NCBI GenBank assembly: GCA_016177615.1
Contig: JACOUX010000032.1
Location: 1 to 42,365 of the forward strand
From: Candidatus Woesearchaeota archaeon
Lineage (GTDB): Archaea > Nanobdellota > Nanobdellia > Woesearchaeales > GW2011-AR4
Length of the DNA: 42,365 bases
Reading direction: 5' to 3'
Of the stretch, positions 9,848 through 17,623 are shown one piece after another. Position 1 is the first letter of the stretch. Every line of letters begins with the position of its first letter. The translations under genes and the position numbers were made by a program. The notes beneath the pieces are model-generated. The model was given only the letters and a program-made list of their open reading frames with translations. It was not told the DNA's origin and did no database searches.

Positions 9848-10215
9848 TATTTTATCTTCTCTCTTATAAATCTTAAAAATTCCTTCACAGAACTTTCTGT
9901 ATCATCGCTAAGATAGCTCTCCTTCACATTATTTTCAGAGCCGTCATGGAAGTGTTTCGGAAATGTTTTTACATGCTTATGCTTTTTATGAGGCGCATTA
10001 TCGTGCCTGTAAACCATTCCATCTGTTCTCCGCCAATGGTACGAATACTTGCTACCGCTTATCCATATCTCAAGAAAGGAGTTGTCAATGAGGAACAGCC
10101 TCAGGCTCTTTATAATGCCCAAAGGGCCCCTAATAAAATTGGCAGAAACTACAATATCTGGAAATTCCTGCAGCGCAATATTTTTCAGCTCGATATATGT
10201 ATTTTCTGCATCCAA
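9847..10215 (-). CDS. TumE-like toxin (DUF6516 family)
   Basis: 122 residues. The core R-L-F-L-I-D-N-S-F-L-E-I-W followed by K-Y-S-Y-H-W and Y-R-H-D-N-A-P-H, then a His/Lys run and T-F-P-K-H-F-H, is the pattern of the DUF6516/TumE toxin family. These are small proteins encoded beside a short antitoxin. The histidine cluster is the likely functional centre, though the target is not known from the sequence. The upstream partner (10185-10475) overlaps its start by 31 nt. The gene is antisense to guaA and lies inside a segment bounded by copies of the guaA 3' end, which marks it as inserted DNA. Confidence 0.75.
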   Translation of the reverse strand: MDAENTYIELKNIALQEFPDIVVSANFIRGPLGIIKSLRLFLIDNSFLEIWISGSKYSYHWRRTDGMVYRHDNAPHKKHKHVKTFPKHFHDGSENNVKESYLSDDTESSVKEFLRFIREKIK

Positions 10216-10475
10216 TTATTAACCACCTTTATTCTCTTATTGAGATTTTCCCAGTAAATAAGCTGCTCCCATGCCGGATGCTCATCTATTTTGCCAGCTT
10301 CAATCTTATTTTTTAATTCTTTAGGATTAGACACCTTAAACTGGGATTTGATATTCAGAATTTCAGCAGACGCGTTCCTTAATTCTTTATCGAGAAAAAC
10401 TTCTATGCTTTCATCTAAAATCTTATCTTCTGAAAGCTCCAGTTCCTTAGATAATCTGCTTAATATGGATTTCAT
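10185..10475 (-). CDS. Putative antitoxin partner of the TumE-like toxin
   Basis: 96 residues, strongly charged and probably all helical (L-S-K-E-L-E-L-S-E-D-K-I-L-D-E-S). The N-terminal half has a short helix-turn-helix or ribbon-like region that could bind DNA, and the C-terminal half would wrap the toxin. The assignment is from position: it precedes the TumE-like gene on the same strand and overlaps it by 31 nt, the usual antitoxin-first order. No family motif is certain. Confidence 0.6.
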   Translation of the reverse strand: MKSILSRLSKELELSEDKILDESIEVFLDKELRNASAEILNIKSQFKVSNPKELKNKIEAGKIDEHPAWEQLIYWENLNKRIKVVNNWMQKIHISS

Positions 10476-10548
10476 AACACTTTTAAAATTAAACTACTAT
10501 AAAAATCTATGCCCTGATTTCCACATACCCCTGATTCTGCTAAATATG

Positions 10549-10593
10549 AGCCAGAAGCCCCTGCAACGATTGAGTATGAGTAGAAAAAATATT
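10549..10593 (+). repeat. Repeat copy 2: displaced guaA 3' end
   Basis: 45 nt nearly identical to 9802-9847, including the former stop codon context tgagtatgagtag and the A-run. A one-base deletion means it no longer encodes the GuaA tail in frame. The bases upstream of 10549 do not match guaA, so this is a short boundary copy and not a second gene. Confidence 0.85.
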
Positions 10594-10625
10594 ATAGATA
10601 TAGGTAAATTCAATAAAAAATAACA

Positions 10626-10942
10626 ATGGACGATCTTGCTAACAGGGTAAGGGTTAAAACAGGAAATCTTAGACGTAATTTAGCCATCTACTTTTTTTAG
10701 CTATAAATGCCCCTACGGCTTATTATCTTGGAAACATACAATCTGCCAGGTACATGCAGGAGTCCAAAATGCATATGCAGGAGCTTCAATATATGCATGA
10801 GCTTGAAGAAAGCCGAAAAAATAAGATTTTTAAAATGCATGGGGGGAGATTAGAGCGCGCTCTTGAAGATTCCAATTTCCCCAGGAATGGCCTCGGTCAG
10901 ATAATGCGGTATGAAATTGGAAATAAAGGTCAAGATTATTAA
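10626..10942 (+). pseudogene. Small membrane-associated protein, frameshifted at a T run
   Basis: From ATG 10626 the frame reads M-D-D-L-A-N-R-V-R-V-K-T-G-N-L-R-R-N-L-A and stops at TAG 10698 inside a run of seven T. Adding one T joins it to the downstream frame, which continues A-I-N-A-P-T-A-Y-Y-L-G-N-I-Q-S-A-R-Y and then a Met/His/Glu-rich helix up to 10942. The joined product would be about 105 residues with a hydrophobic segment at 20-35 and a long polar helix. A shorter start at ATG 10754 gives 62 residues. It may be a decayed gene, a sequencing homopolymer error or a slippage site. The family is not recognised. Confidence 0.5.
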
Positions 10943-11037
10943 TATTAAAATTCCAATTCATTTTGGAATAAAACCCTAAGAGTTTTTTAACCCCAAGAAC
11001 CATACTCTTTTAAACTAGCGCGATATTTAAGCCATAT

Positions 11038-11232
11038 ATGAAAAAGCGCACTTTCCTTCCCAAGCCGGTGAAGCCAAAGAGATTCTACAAGATGATAGGC
11101 ACCTGCAGGGCCTGCAAGGAAAAATTTACAGTGGACTTGGACAACAGGTCTTCGTCCAGAAATTACTGCAGGAAATGCACAGATTCTTTTAAGAAATATC
11201 AGCGCTCAAAGGGATTTTCTCAGCACGAATAA
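11038..11232 (+). CDS. Small zinc-ribbon-like protein
   Basis: 64 residues, very basic. Two cysteine pairs, C-R-A-C and, 20 residues later, C-R-K-C, form a likely zinc ribbon. Basic tails at both ends suggest nucleic acid binding. The start at ATG 11038 follows an AT-rich stretch (gatatttaag). The end overlaps the end of purF, which is convergent, by 13 nt. Small zinc-ribbon proteins of this type are frequent in archaea; no specific role can be given. Confidence 0.7.
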   Translation: MKKRTFLPKPVKPKRFYKMIGTCRACKEKFTVDLDNRSSSRNYCRKCTDSFKKYQRSKGFSQHE

Positions 11233-12758
11233 GTCCTTTCCTTTACCCCTTTCCTGTAATTCTCCCAAGCTTTCATATAAAGCTTCTTTCCCCAGGGAGT
11301 CGGATAATCTCCTGTCAGGCAAGCCATGCAAAGCTCTTTTGCAGGCTTTCCAATGCTCTTGACAAGCCCCTGAATGCTCTGATATTTCAAAGAATCTGCG
11401 CCAAGGTCCTTTGCAACCCTTGTAATCACTTCCTTGGAAACTTCGCCCACTACAGGCTTACCTTCATATCTAGGGACTAGCAACTCGGAAACAGTTGACA
11501 TGTCAATGCCGTAAAAGCACGGCCCTTTTATCGGAGGGCATGATATCCTGACATGGACTTCTTTTGCACCGCCTGCTTTTTTGATGTAGTTAACAATTTG
11601 CTTGGTTGTAGATCCCCTCACAATGCTGTCATCAACAAGGATTACCTTTTTTCCATCCAGTATTTCTTTAAGCGCAGTGTATTTATTCTGTACCCGTTCG
11701 TCCCTTGATGAGCCCTCAATGAATGTCCTTCCCACGAACCTGTTTCTTATCAGCCCTTCTGCAGCAGGGACTTTAAGCTCATAAGCCATTGCATCTCCTG
11801 CTGCTTTTGCAGTGTCTGGCACAGGAACAAGAATATAATCTTCATTGACTTTTTCAGTTTCCTGTTTTGCCAGTTCCTTGCCGAGATTAGTCCTTGTGAT
11901 ATACACGGACTGTCCGTCCAAAACAGAGCTAACATTTGCAAAATAGACCCACTCAAACATGCAATGGGCTTTTCTCGGGCTTTCAGCATATTTTTTTATT
12001 TGAATATGCCCATCGTTGATGTAAATCAGGTGCCCCGGCTCCAGGTGCTTGTATTCAGTTACACCGCAGTTTATTAAGGCATTTGACTCAGAAGCAGCAA
12101 GAAACATATCGTCTTTCCAGCCATAGACAACCGGCCGGAATCCATAAGGGTCGCGGAGAATGATCATCTCGCCGTAAGAATTGATAAAAGCTATGTTATA
12201 GCATCCGTCGAGCTTTTGCGCCAGCCTTGTAAAAGCCTTGATAAGGTTTGGCCTTTTCTGGCCCATGAGCTCCCTTGAAATGTAGTGCATCAGGATTTCC
12301 GTGTCAGTATCGTAAACAATATGATAGTCTGTTTTGTCAAGGAGATGCTGCTTCAGCTCTGTGTAGTTTGCAAGGTTGCCGTTCCAGCAGAAGCTGAACC
12401 ATTTCCATTTCCTTCCGTGGTGCCTTTCGAATGGCTGCGCAAGGCTTTTATCCTCGCTTCCTGATGTAGCATACCTTACATGGCCTATTCCCTTGTTGCC
12501 GGCATACCTCTTGAATATTTCCAGTGACTGCTGCCTGTCGCTTGTCTTGAATACCTCATTAACAGGCCCTAAATCCTTGTAAGTGTCAAGAACCTGCATT
12601 CTCTTTTGGTTGAATGTTGTAATGCCAGCGCTTAATTGCCCCCTGTTTTGCTGGTTGAGAAGAAGCTTGTAAAGGTAGAATAGGGCTCTGTTGGCGGAAT
12701 CGCCGTTTTCCTTGATGTAAACGGCAGCTATGCCGCATTGATGCATTGCTTCTGACAT
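11220..12758 (-). CDS. purF: Amidophosphoribosyltransferase
   Basis: 512 residues. PurF makes phosphoribosylamine from PRPP and glutamine, the first committed purine step. Cys8 in H-Q-C-G-I-A-A-V-Y is the glutaminase nucleophile, so a seven-residue propeptide must be removed. The PRPP loop reads V-I-L-V-D-D-S-I-V-R-G-S-T-T. Cysteines matching the 4Fe-4S ligands of the Bacillus-type enzyme are present: H-C-M-F-E-W-V-Y-F-A, G-P-C-F-Y-G-I-D and L-C-M-A-C-L-T-G. An iron-sulfur, propeptide-bearing enzyme is therefore expected. A G-rich ribosome site (12763-12767) precedes ATG 12758, and a TATA box lies at 12791-12802. Confidence 0.97.
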   Translation of the reverse strand: MSEAMHQCGIAAVYIKENGDSANRALFYLYKLLLNQQNRGQLSAGITTFNQKRMQVLDTYKDLGPVNEVFKTSDRQQSLEIFKRYAGNKGIGHVRYATSGSEDKSLAQPFERHHGRKWKWFSFCWNGNLANYTELKQHLLDKTDYHIVYDTDTEILMHYISRELMGQKRPNLIKAFTRLAQKLDGCYNIAFINSYGEMIILRDPYGFRPVVYGWKDDMFLAASESNALINCGVTEYKHLEPGHLIYINDGHIQIKKYAESPRKAHCMFEWVYFANVSSVLDGQSVYITRTNLGKELAKQETEKVNEDYILVPVPDTAKAAGDAMAYELKVPAAEGLIRNRFVGRTFIEGSSRDERVQNKYTALKEILDGKKVILVDDSIVRGSTTKQIVNYIKKAGGAKEVHVRISCPPIKGPCFYGIDMSTVSELLVPRYEGKPVVGEVSKEVITRVAKDLGADSLKYQSIQGLVKSIGKPAKELCMACLTGDYPTPWGKKLYMKAWENYRKGVKERTYSC

Positions 12759-12790
12759 AGGACCCCCATTTCAGCATTTGAATGGAAGCT

Positions 12791-12802
12791 TATTTATATA
12801 AA
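12791..12802 (-). promoter_or_regulatory. TATA box of purF
   Basis: TTTATATAAATA on the minus strand, about 38 nt upstream of the purF start. This would leave a leader of roughly 10-15 nt carrying the GGGGG ribosome-binding stretch just before ATG 12758. Confidence 0.5.
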
Positions 12803-12916
12803 TGTTTCGCATTTTTAAAGAAGAGCTTTATAATTTATATAAAAATAGAAGTCTTCTGACTATCTAAAATGACTCATTCAGCTTCTCCTTTCTTGGTATC
12901 TCATCAGTATCCTTGG

Positions 12917-12981
12917 AAAAAAATTTCAATCCACGAACGCGAGTGAACTAACATTCACAGCTACTCGATTGAAATTTTTTT
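12917..12981 (-). terminator. Long hairpin with A/T-run arms, possible terminator or structured RNA
   Basis: A perfect 15-bp inverted repeat: AAAAAAATTTCAATC at 12917-12931 and its complement at 12967-12981. The 35-nt loop itself contains a small hairpin (GTGAA 12943-12947 with TTCAC 12954-12958). On the minus strand it starts just past the stop of the 39-residue gene at 12987 and its 3' arm ends in a U run, so a transcription terminator is likely. The structured loop leaves a small RNA possible. Confidence 0.55.
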
Positions 12982-12986
12982 AATTT

Positions 12987-13106
12987 TTATTTGTACTTTA
13001 AATCGTCTGTTGTATCAACAGCGAAGAAGCTAAATTCTTCATCAACATCCTCTTCTTCCAATGCCCTGCCCAAATCCACAAACTTGGACATGTCTCTTCG
13101 GTTCAT
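12987..13106 (-). CDS. Very small acidic protein, 39 residues
   Basis: ATG 13106 to TAA 12987 on the minus strand gives M-N-R-R-D-M-S-K-F-V-D-L-G-R-A-L followed by an acidic run E-E-E-D-V-D-E-E and an end at D-D-L-K-Y-K. An AGGTG ribosome-site-like stretch lies about 10 nt upstream of the ATG, a TATA-like AATTATATAAAA further up, and a strong hairpin directly after the stop. This set of signals makes a real small gene likely. The family is unknown. Confidence 0.55.
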   Translation of the reverse strand: MNRRDMSKFVDLGRALEEEDVDEEFSFFAVDTTDDLKYK

Positions 13107-13240
13107 TTTGTCAACACCTAGCTTTTAGCTCCTTTTTTTAACAAAGGGAGGTAACTTCTTAGTTTTATATAATTTGCCCTTAAAGTTTATAAAATGTATA
13201 TTATTTATATAAAAAAGAAAAATTTATATAGTAATTTGAA

Positions 13241-13264
13241 AATCTTTAATGTACTACAAAGATT
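13241..13264 (+). promoter_or_regulatory. Inverted repeat upstream of the AbrB/PhoU regulator
   Basis: AATCTTT (13241-13247) and AAAGATT (13258-13264) are perfect inverted arms separated by 10 nt. The site lies just downstream of a TATA-like AAATTTATATAG (about 13220-13231) and about 50 nt before the GTG start at 13314. It fits an operator, possibly for autoregulation. Confidence 0.4.
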
Positions 13265-13313
13265 AAGGGGGATTTTTATAATCATATATGGATATTTATA
13301 AAATCTATACGGG

Positions 13314-14240
13314 GTGGTTGCCATCAAAAGAAAGGTAATACAGATAGCGAACTCAACTCAGCTTATTTCCCTGCCCAGAAAATGGACGCTGAAGTATGGG
13401 GTTAAAAAGGGGGATGAGCTGGAGATAACTGAAAATGGCACTTCATTAAAAGTTTCTACTGAAAAAACTCCGCATTTTGAAGAAATAACTGTTGACGTGA
13501 GTGGTCTAACTCCAAGGCTAGCTGATAGGTTTTTGGCTAGGGCTTATCAAAAGGGGTATGATAAAATAACGATTAAATTTGATAAGCCGGAATTAATGAT
13601 TGCTATTCAGAACAAAGTTCCCGAACTCTTAGGTTTTGAGATTATGGAGCAAAACAATAAAAGTTGCGTTATACAAACTATCTCATCGAAATTAGAGGTT
13701 GATTTTGATTCTTTATTAAGAAAAGCGTTTATAATAACATTAGATATGGCTGACAGTTGTTTAGAAGCTCTGGAAAATAATGATAAAAAAACTTTGGAAA
13801 ATTTGCATTTTAAAGATTTTGATGTAAACAAATTCTGCTACTTTTGCTTAAGGTTTATTAATAAAGGGCAGCACGAGGGCTTCGGCAATTATATCGTTTA
13901 TTATCTGATAGAACTTCTTGAAGATGTAGGCGATGAATACAAAGCATTGGCACAATTGCTGATAAAAACGGAATCCAAAAAAGAGATTATTAAGATTTTA
14001 GGAAATACTAACAGGGCTTTTAAAATGGGCTATGAGTTTTTCTATAAGCCGGAGAAATCCAAAGCTACGGAAGCGATGGAGCTTTATAATAAAACAAAAG
14101 CCGATATAGAAAACTCTTTTGGAAAACTAAAAAATTCTAATGATTTAAAAGCATTAGCAACAATGAATTATATATTAAAATTAGTATACCACTACCCTAC
14201 CATGAGATTAGATACTTTAAAGGAGTTGAGCGGCGTATAG
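13314..14240 (+). CDS. AbrB-domain/PhoU-like regulator
   Basis: 308 residues. Residues 5-48 (K-R-K-V-I-Q-I-A-N-S-T-Q-L-I-S-L-P-R-K-W) form a SpoVT/AbrB swapped-hairpin DNA-binding domain with the typical L-P-R-K-W and K-K-G-D-E-L-E-I pieces. The rest is a PhoU-like helical domain (F-I-I-T-L-D-M-A-D-S-C-L-E-A-L near 140). Archaeal proteins with this architecture are annotated as phosphate-uptake or general regulators. The start is GTG 13314 after a GGGG stretch. The gene is AT-rich, alone, and faces the convergent kinase-like gene at 14263. The target is unknown. Confidence 0.8.
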   Translation: MVAIKRKVIQIANSTQLISLPRKWTLKYGVKKGDELEITENGTSLKVSTEKTPHFEEITVDVSGLTPRLADRFLARAYQKGYDKITIKFDKPELMIAIQNKVPELLGFEIMEQNNKSCVIQTISSKLEVDFDSLLRKAFIITLDMADSCLEALENNDKKTLENLHFKDFDVNKFCYFCLRFINKGQHEGFGNYIVYYLIELLEDVGDEYKALAQLLIKTESKKEIIKILGNTNRAFKMGYEFFYKPEKSKATEAMELYNKTKADIENSFGKLKNSNDLKALATMNYILKLVYHYPTMRLDTLKELSGV

Positions 14241-14262
14241 GAACAGCAACAGAATGTCAAAA

Positions 14263-15282
14263 TTAATCTTTTGTAATAACAGACCCACTATAATGTTTTC
14301 CTTTGGCATATCCTTCAAAGGCATTTCGCACGTCGTTTTGATTATTGATATTAATAACCTGCAGCCATCTTACTGTGGATTCCGGATTCAAGTATAATCT
14401 TAATCCCAAAGACTCAGCTAGATGCTGTTCCCTCATATCTTTGCCAAGGCGCGCAATTTTTCCCTCTAATACATCTGTTGCTTTTAATTTGGGTATCTTC
14501 ATATTTTCACTGTGACCTAGCGCTATTAATCTGGCTTGAAGTGTATTATAAACCTCGCCATGTTCAGGACGTACATTTGGGTCAACGATCCAAACGCCAT
14601 CGGTGAATTTTGCAAATACCGCCCCTTGTTGGCCTAAGTAGTGGGCGAAAACCATCGTATGCGCATCTGATTGGTCTTCAGGTATACCGTTTACAATGCG
14701 TTTTACGCCACCATTATCCTGAATTTCTACAAAATCAATATAATCTTTACCTACCATTGACACTACAGGTATTTTATCCTTTAACATGCTCGCACTGATA
14801 TAATGTAAAGCGTCAGGCTCAACATAAATTCCCTCACCTCCAAGTAAATCAGCAAGCGTTTGTGCTTGAGTAGCTAAAGCCCTTCCTGCAGATTCTCTGT
14901 AGGTCTCCTCTGATATGCCCAAAGCATCGTACATATCCTTTGACAGTTCCTGTACCTTACCGCCCCCGGTTGTTAAAATCATGCTATATCTCGGGTGTAA
15001 CTCTTTTAATTGTTTGATTCTATCAATAATGTTTGCCTGCCAATCTTCCTGGCGCCATGCACTGCCTCCGAATTTAAAAATTATGGTGGGTTCGTGAATG
15101 TAGTTTGTGCTGCTCAATTTATAATTCAATCTCCATTTTTCAGCCAAGCTGGTATCTTGATCTTGTGTCATAGTATTTTTATTAGGCGTTTCCTTCAAGT
15201 CATCTTCGATTTCTCTTTTGGATAATAAAGCGCTTCCCACTAATGCGCTTAGACTCCACCAATTAATTTTTTTATATGTCAT
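14263..15282 (-). CDS. Amino acid kinase-fold protein (UMP-kinase/MoSto-like)
   Basis: 339 residues. From about residue 68 the amino acid kinase fold is clear: I-I-F-K-F-G-G-S-A-W, then I-L-T-T-G-G-G-K-V-Q-E, S-D-A-H-T-M-V-F-A-H and F-T-D-G-V-W-I-V-D-P-N. The last matches the T-D-G-V-x-x-x-D-P motif of uridylate kinase and molybdenum storage proteins. The N-terminal 65 residues are extra, with a short hydrophobic stretch W-W-S-L-S-A-L-V-G-S-A-L-L and a polar linker; initiation at the internal Met (M-T-Q-D-Q-D) would remove the hydrophobic part. The substrate cannot be assigned. Confidence 0.75.
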   Translation of the reverse strand: MTYKKINWWSLSALVGSALLSKREIEDDLKETPNKNTMTQDQDTSLAEKWRLNYKLSSTNYIHEPTIIFKFGGSAWRQEDWQANIIDRIKQLKELHPRYSMILTTGGGKVQELSKDMYDALGISEETYRESAGRALATQAQTLADLLGGEGIYVEPDALHYISASMLKDKIPVVSMVGKDYIDFVEIQDNGGVKRIVNGIPEDQSDAHTMVFAHYLGQQGAVFAKFTDGVWIVDPNVRPEHGEVYNTLQARLIALGHSENMKIPKLKATDVLEGKIARLGKDMREQHLAESLGLRLYLNPESTVRWLQVININNQNDVRNAFEGYAKGKHYSGSVITKD

Positions 15283-15494
15283 ATTTAACTGTTTATAAAT
15301 CTAATTGTGTTCCTAAACATTAAAGAGGATGTATAGTGATTAATCTACTTCTTTTATCATTATAATGCATTTTTATATTTAAATCTATCGTATTTATATA
15401 AAGTATATAAAAAATTAGTCAAAACTGATATTAACAACCGTTAAGTGCGTTTAATCAAAAAAAATATAAACAAATCCAAGACCCGTGATTAGTG

Positions 15495-16814
15495 ATGAAA
15501 ATCCTCCTAATCGGCAGCGGCGCCCGCGAGCATGTAATAGCTGAAACGCTCAAAAAGAATTCAAATACGCAGCTTTATTCTTACCTAAAATCAAAAAATC
15601 CGGGAATAATCTCACTGTCAAAGGATTTTGAGCTTGGAAGCTACAGCGATTTGGACAGGATAAAAAGATATGCGCAGAAGATAAAGCCGGATTTCGCTTT
15701 TATCGGCCCGGAAGGTCCCTTAGGAAATGGTGTTGTAGATTTATTGGACGAGATTGGCATTCCTTCAATTGGCCCGACAAAAAGCCTTGCCAGACTGGAG
15801 ACAAGCAAATCATTTACCAGATTATTGTTAAGAAAATATAAGATTAGCGGCAATCCGAAGTTTGAGATTTTTACCAAAAAAAAATTACATTCGGCGAAAC
15901 TTTTTTTAAAAGAAATGGAGGAATGCGTTGTTAAGCCTGATGGGCTGACTGGCGGCAAAGGCGTAAAAGTTCAGGGCGACCATTTTCAAACGAAAAGGGA
16001 GGCTTTGGATTATTGTAATGAAGTTCTAAAAACTCATCCAAGAGTTATTGTAGAGGAGAAGATGGAGGGGGAAGAATTCTCGCTTCAATGCCTGACTGAT
16101 GGGAAAATAGTAATTGCAACTCCGCCTGTGCAGGACCATAAAAGAGCTTATGTTGATGACAAAGGACCAAACACCGGAGGCATGGGAAGTTACAGTTGCG
16201 AAAATCATTTATTGCCATTCTTAACAAAAAGAGATGTTGAGGATGGACTAACCATCACTAAAAAAGTTGCTGGAGCACTCTATAAGGAAACAGGAGAATA
16301 TTACAAAGGAGTCATGTATGCTGGTTTGATTGTTACAAAAGATGGGGTTAAATTAGTCGAATATAATGCAAGATTTGGCGACCCTGAAGCAATGAACGTG
16401 CTTCCTTTGCTGGAAAATGATTTTGTGGATGTATGCAATTCAATAATTAATCAAAATTTGAATAAAATAAAAATAAAATTACAAAATAAGGCAACAGTCT
16501 GCAAATATGTTGTTCCAAAAGGGTACCCTGATAATCCTGTGAGGAATAAAAAAATTGAAATCGGCAAAATTCAGAAAGGTGCGGGAATTTATTATGCATC
16601 TGTTGACCAGAAAGATGATGGAATATATTTAACATCCTCAAGAGGAGTTGCCTGCCTTGGGATTGCAGATTCCCTTGAAAAAGCGGAAAAAATCGCTGAA
16701 ACTGCAGCCAAGTCAATAAAAGGGGATGTTTTCCACAGGGAGGATATCGGGACAGAAAAACTGGTTGAGAAAAGAGTAAGGCATATGGAAAGTTTAAAAA
16801 ACAAAAAACTTTAA
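15495..16814 (+). CDS. purD: Phosphoribosylamine-glycine ligase
   Basis: About 439 residues from ATG 15495 (a GTG sits one codon earlier). PurD makes GAR from phosphoribosylamine, glycine and ATP, the second purine step. The N-terminal I-L-L-I-G-S-G-A-R-E-H, the ATP-grasp loop K-P-D-G-L-T-G-G-K-G-V-K-V and the metal site V-E-Y-N-A-R-F-G-D-P-E-A are all intact. A TATA-like AAAATATAAA (about 15468-15477) lies about 25 nt upstream. It is isolated from the other pur genes but within 3 kb of purF. Confidence 0.96.
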   Translation: MKILLIGSGAREHVIAETLKKNSNTQLYSYLKSKNPGIISLSKDFELGSYSDLDRIKRYAQKIKPDFAFIGPEGPLGNGVVDLLDEIGIPSIGPTKSLARLETSKSFTRLLLRKYKISGNPKFEIFTKKKLHSAKLFLKEMEECVVKPDGLTGGKGVKVQGDHFQTKREALDYCNEVLKTHPRVIVEEKMEGEEFSLQCLTDGKIVIATPPVQDHKRAYVDDKGPNTGGMGSYSCENHLLPFLTKRDVEDGLTITKKVAGALYKETGEYYKGVMYAGLIVTKDGVKLVEYNARFGDPEAMNVLPLLENDFVDVCNSIINQNLNKIKIKLQNKATVCKYVVPKGYPDNPVRNKKIEIGKIQKGAGIYYASVDQKDDGIYLTSSRGVACLGIADSLEKAEKIAETAAKSIKGDVFHREDIGTEKLVEKRVRHMESLKNKKL

Positions 16815-16839
16815 ATATTATCATAAATCTTAATGCCAT

Positions 16840-17586
16840 ATGGTTAAAAAAAGAGTTAAAAAGAGCAGAGTAATTTCTAAAAATAAGCCAAAAGCTGCTT
16901 CTAAGGAAAAACCCGAAGCTAAGAGGGCTGAAAAAATTAAAATTGAGCAGCCAGCTGACACAAAAATCACGCTGCAGGATGCCCTGCACAACCTTGAGAT
17001 CCTTTCTGAGGAGAAAAAAGTTGAGCATAGGATTGAGGGTGTTGAGAAAAAAGAGGCAGCCATTGAAAAGAAAGAAGCGGACATAGAAAAAAAGGAAGCT
17101 GCGATAATGAGTGAGGAAAGAAAGATAGAGAAAGAGGCGGAAAAAGTCGAGAAGATTGAGAAGGAAATAAAGCGCGAAGTCACTCCAAAGCCCCTTAAAG
17201 CCATCAAGTTTGTGGATATAAACAAGGGCATAATAGGTGCTTTTATCGGCGTTGTGGCGCATTATGCATTCATCTACGGAAGGGAGATAGCCAAGGACAT
17301 ATCGACAGCAAGAGCCACCATCCTCATCATATTCTCCTATTTCCTGATAATCATCCTTATGTATGAGACCGGCTACAGGCAGATTAAGGAAAAAAGGCTG
17401 TTTTATGTGCTTCCGAGAAGGGCAACCATTATTTACCTTACCTCAATTGCAGTCATAATCCTGATATTTTTCCTGTTCAACCAACTCAACTTATCCAACA
17501 TTGACTTGCTGTATAAGGAAATAGCCGTGACTTTGGTCCTTGCCTCTGTAGGCGCAGGGACTGCCGACCTGATTGGGAAGGATTAG
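16840..17586 (+). CDS. Membrane protein with N-terminal coiled coil (DUF2391-like)
   Basis: 248 residues. The first 45 residues are highly basic. Residues 50-115 form a strong Glu/Lys coiled coil with repeated K-K-E-A-x-I-E. Four membrane segments follow (about 128-148, 155-178, 193-215, 225-243). The four-helix part and its ending G-A-G-T-A-D-L-I-G-K-D resemble DUF2391 integral membrane proteins. The role is unknown. It follows purD by 25 nt, so it may be co-transcribed. Confidence 0.6.
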   Translation: MVKKRVKKSRVISKNKPKAASKEKPEAKRAEKIKIEQPADTKITLQDALHNLEILSEEKKVEHRIEGVEKKEAAIEKKEADIEKKEAAIMSEERKIEKEAEKVEKIEKEIKREVTPKPLKAIKFVDINKGIIGAFIGVVAHYAFIYGREIAKDISTARATILIIFSYFLIIILMYETGYRQIKEKRLFYVLPRRATIIYLTSIAVIILIFFLFNQLNLSNIDLLYKEIAVTLVLASVGAGTADLIGKD

Positions 17587-17623
17587 AAAGCTTTTTATTG
17601 GTTATTTGAAATTCTTGCCTTGA

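Noticed and set aside
16447-17262. Long open frames antisense to the purD end and the coiled-coil gene
   Set aside because: They are Phe/Leu-rich mirror frames of Lys/Glu-rich coding sequence. The plus-strand genes explain the region.
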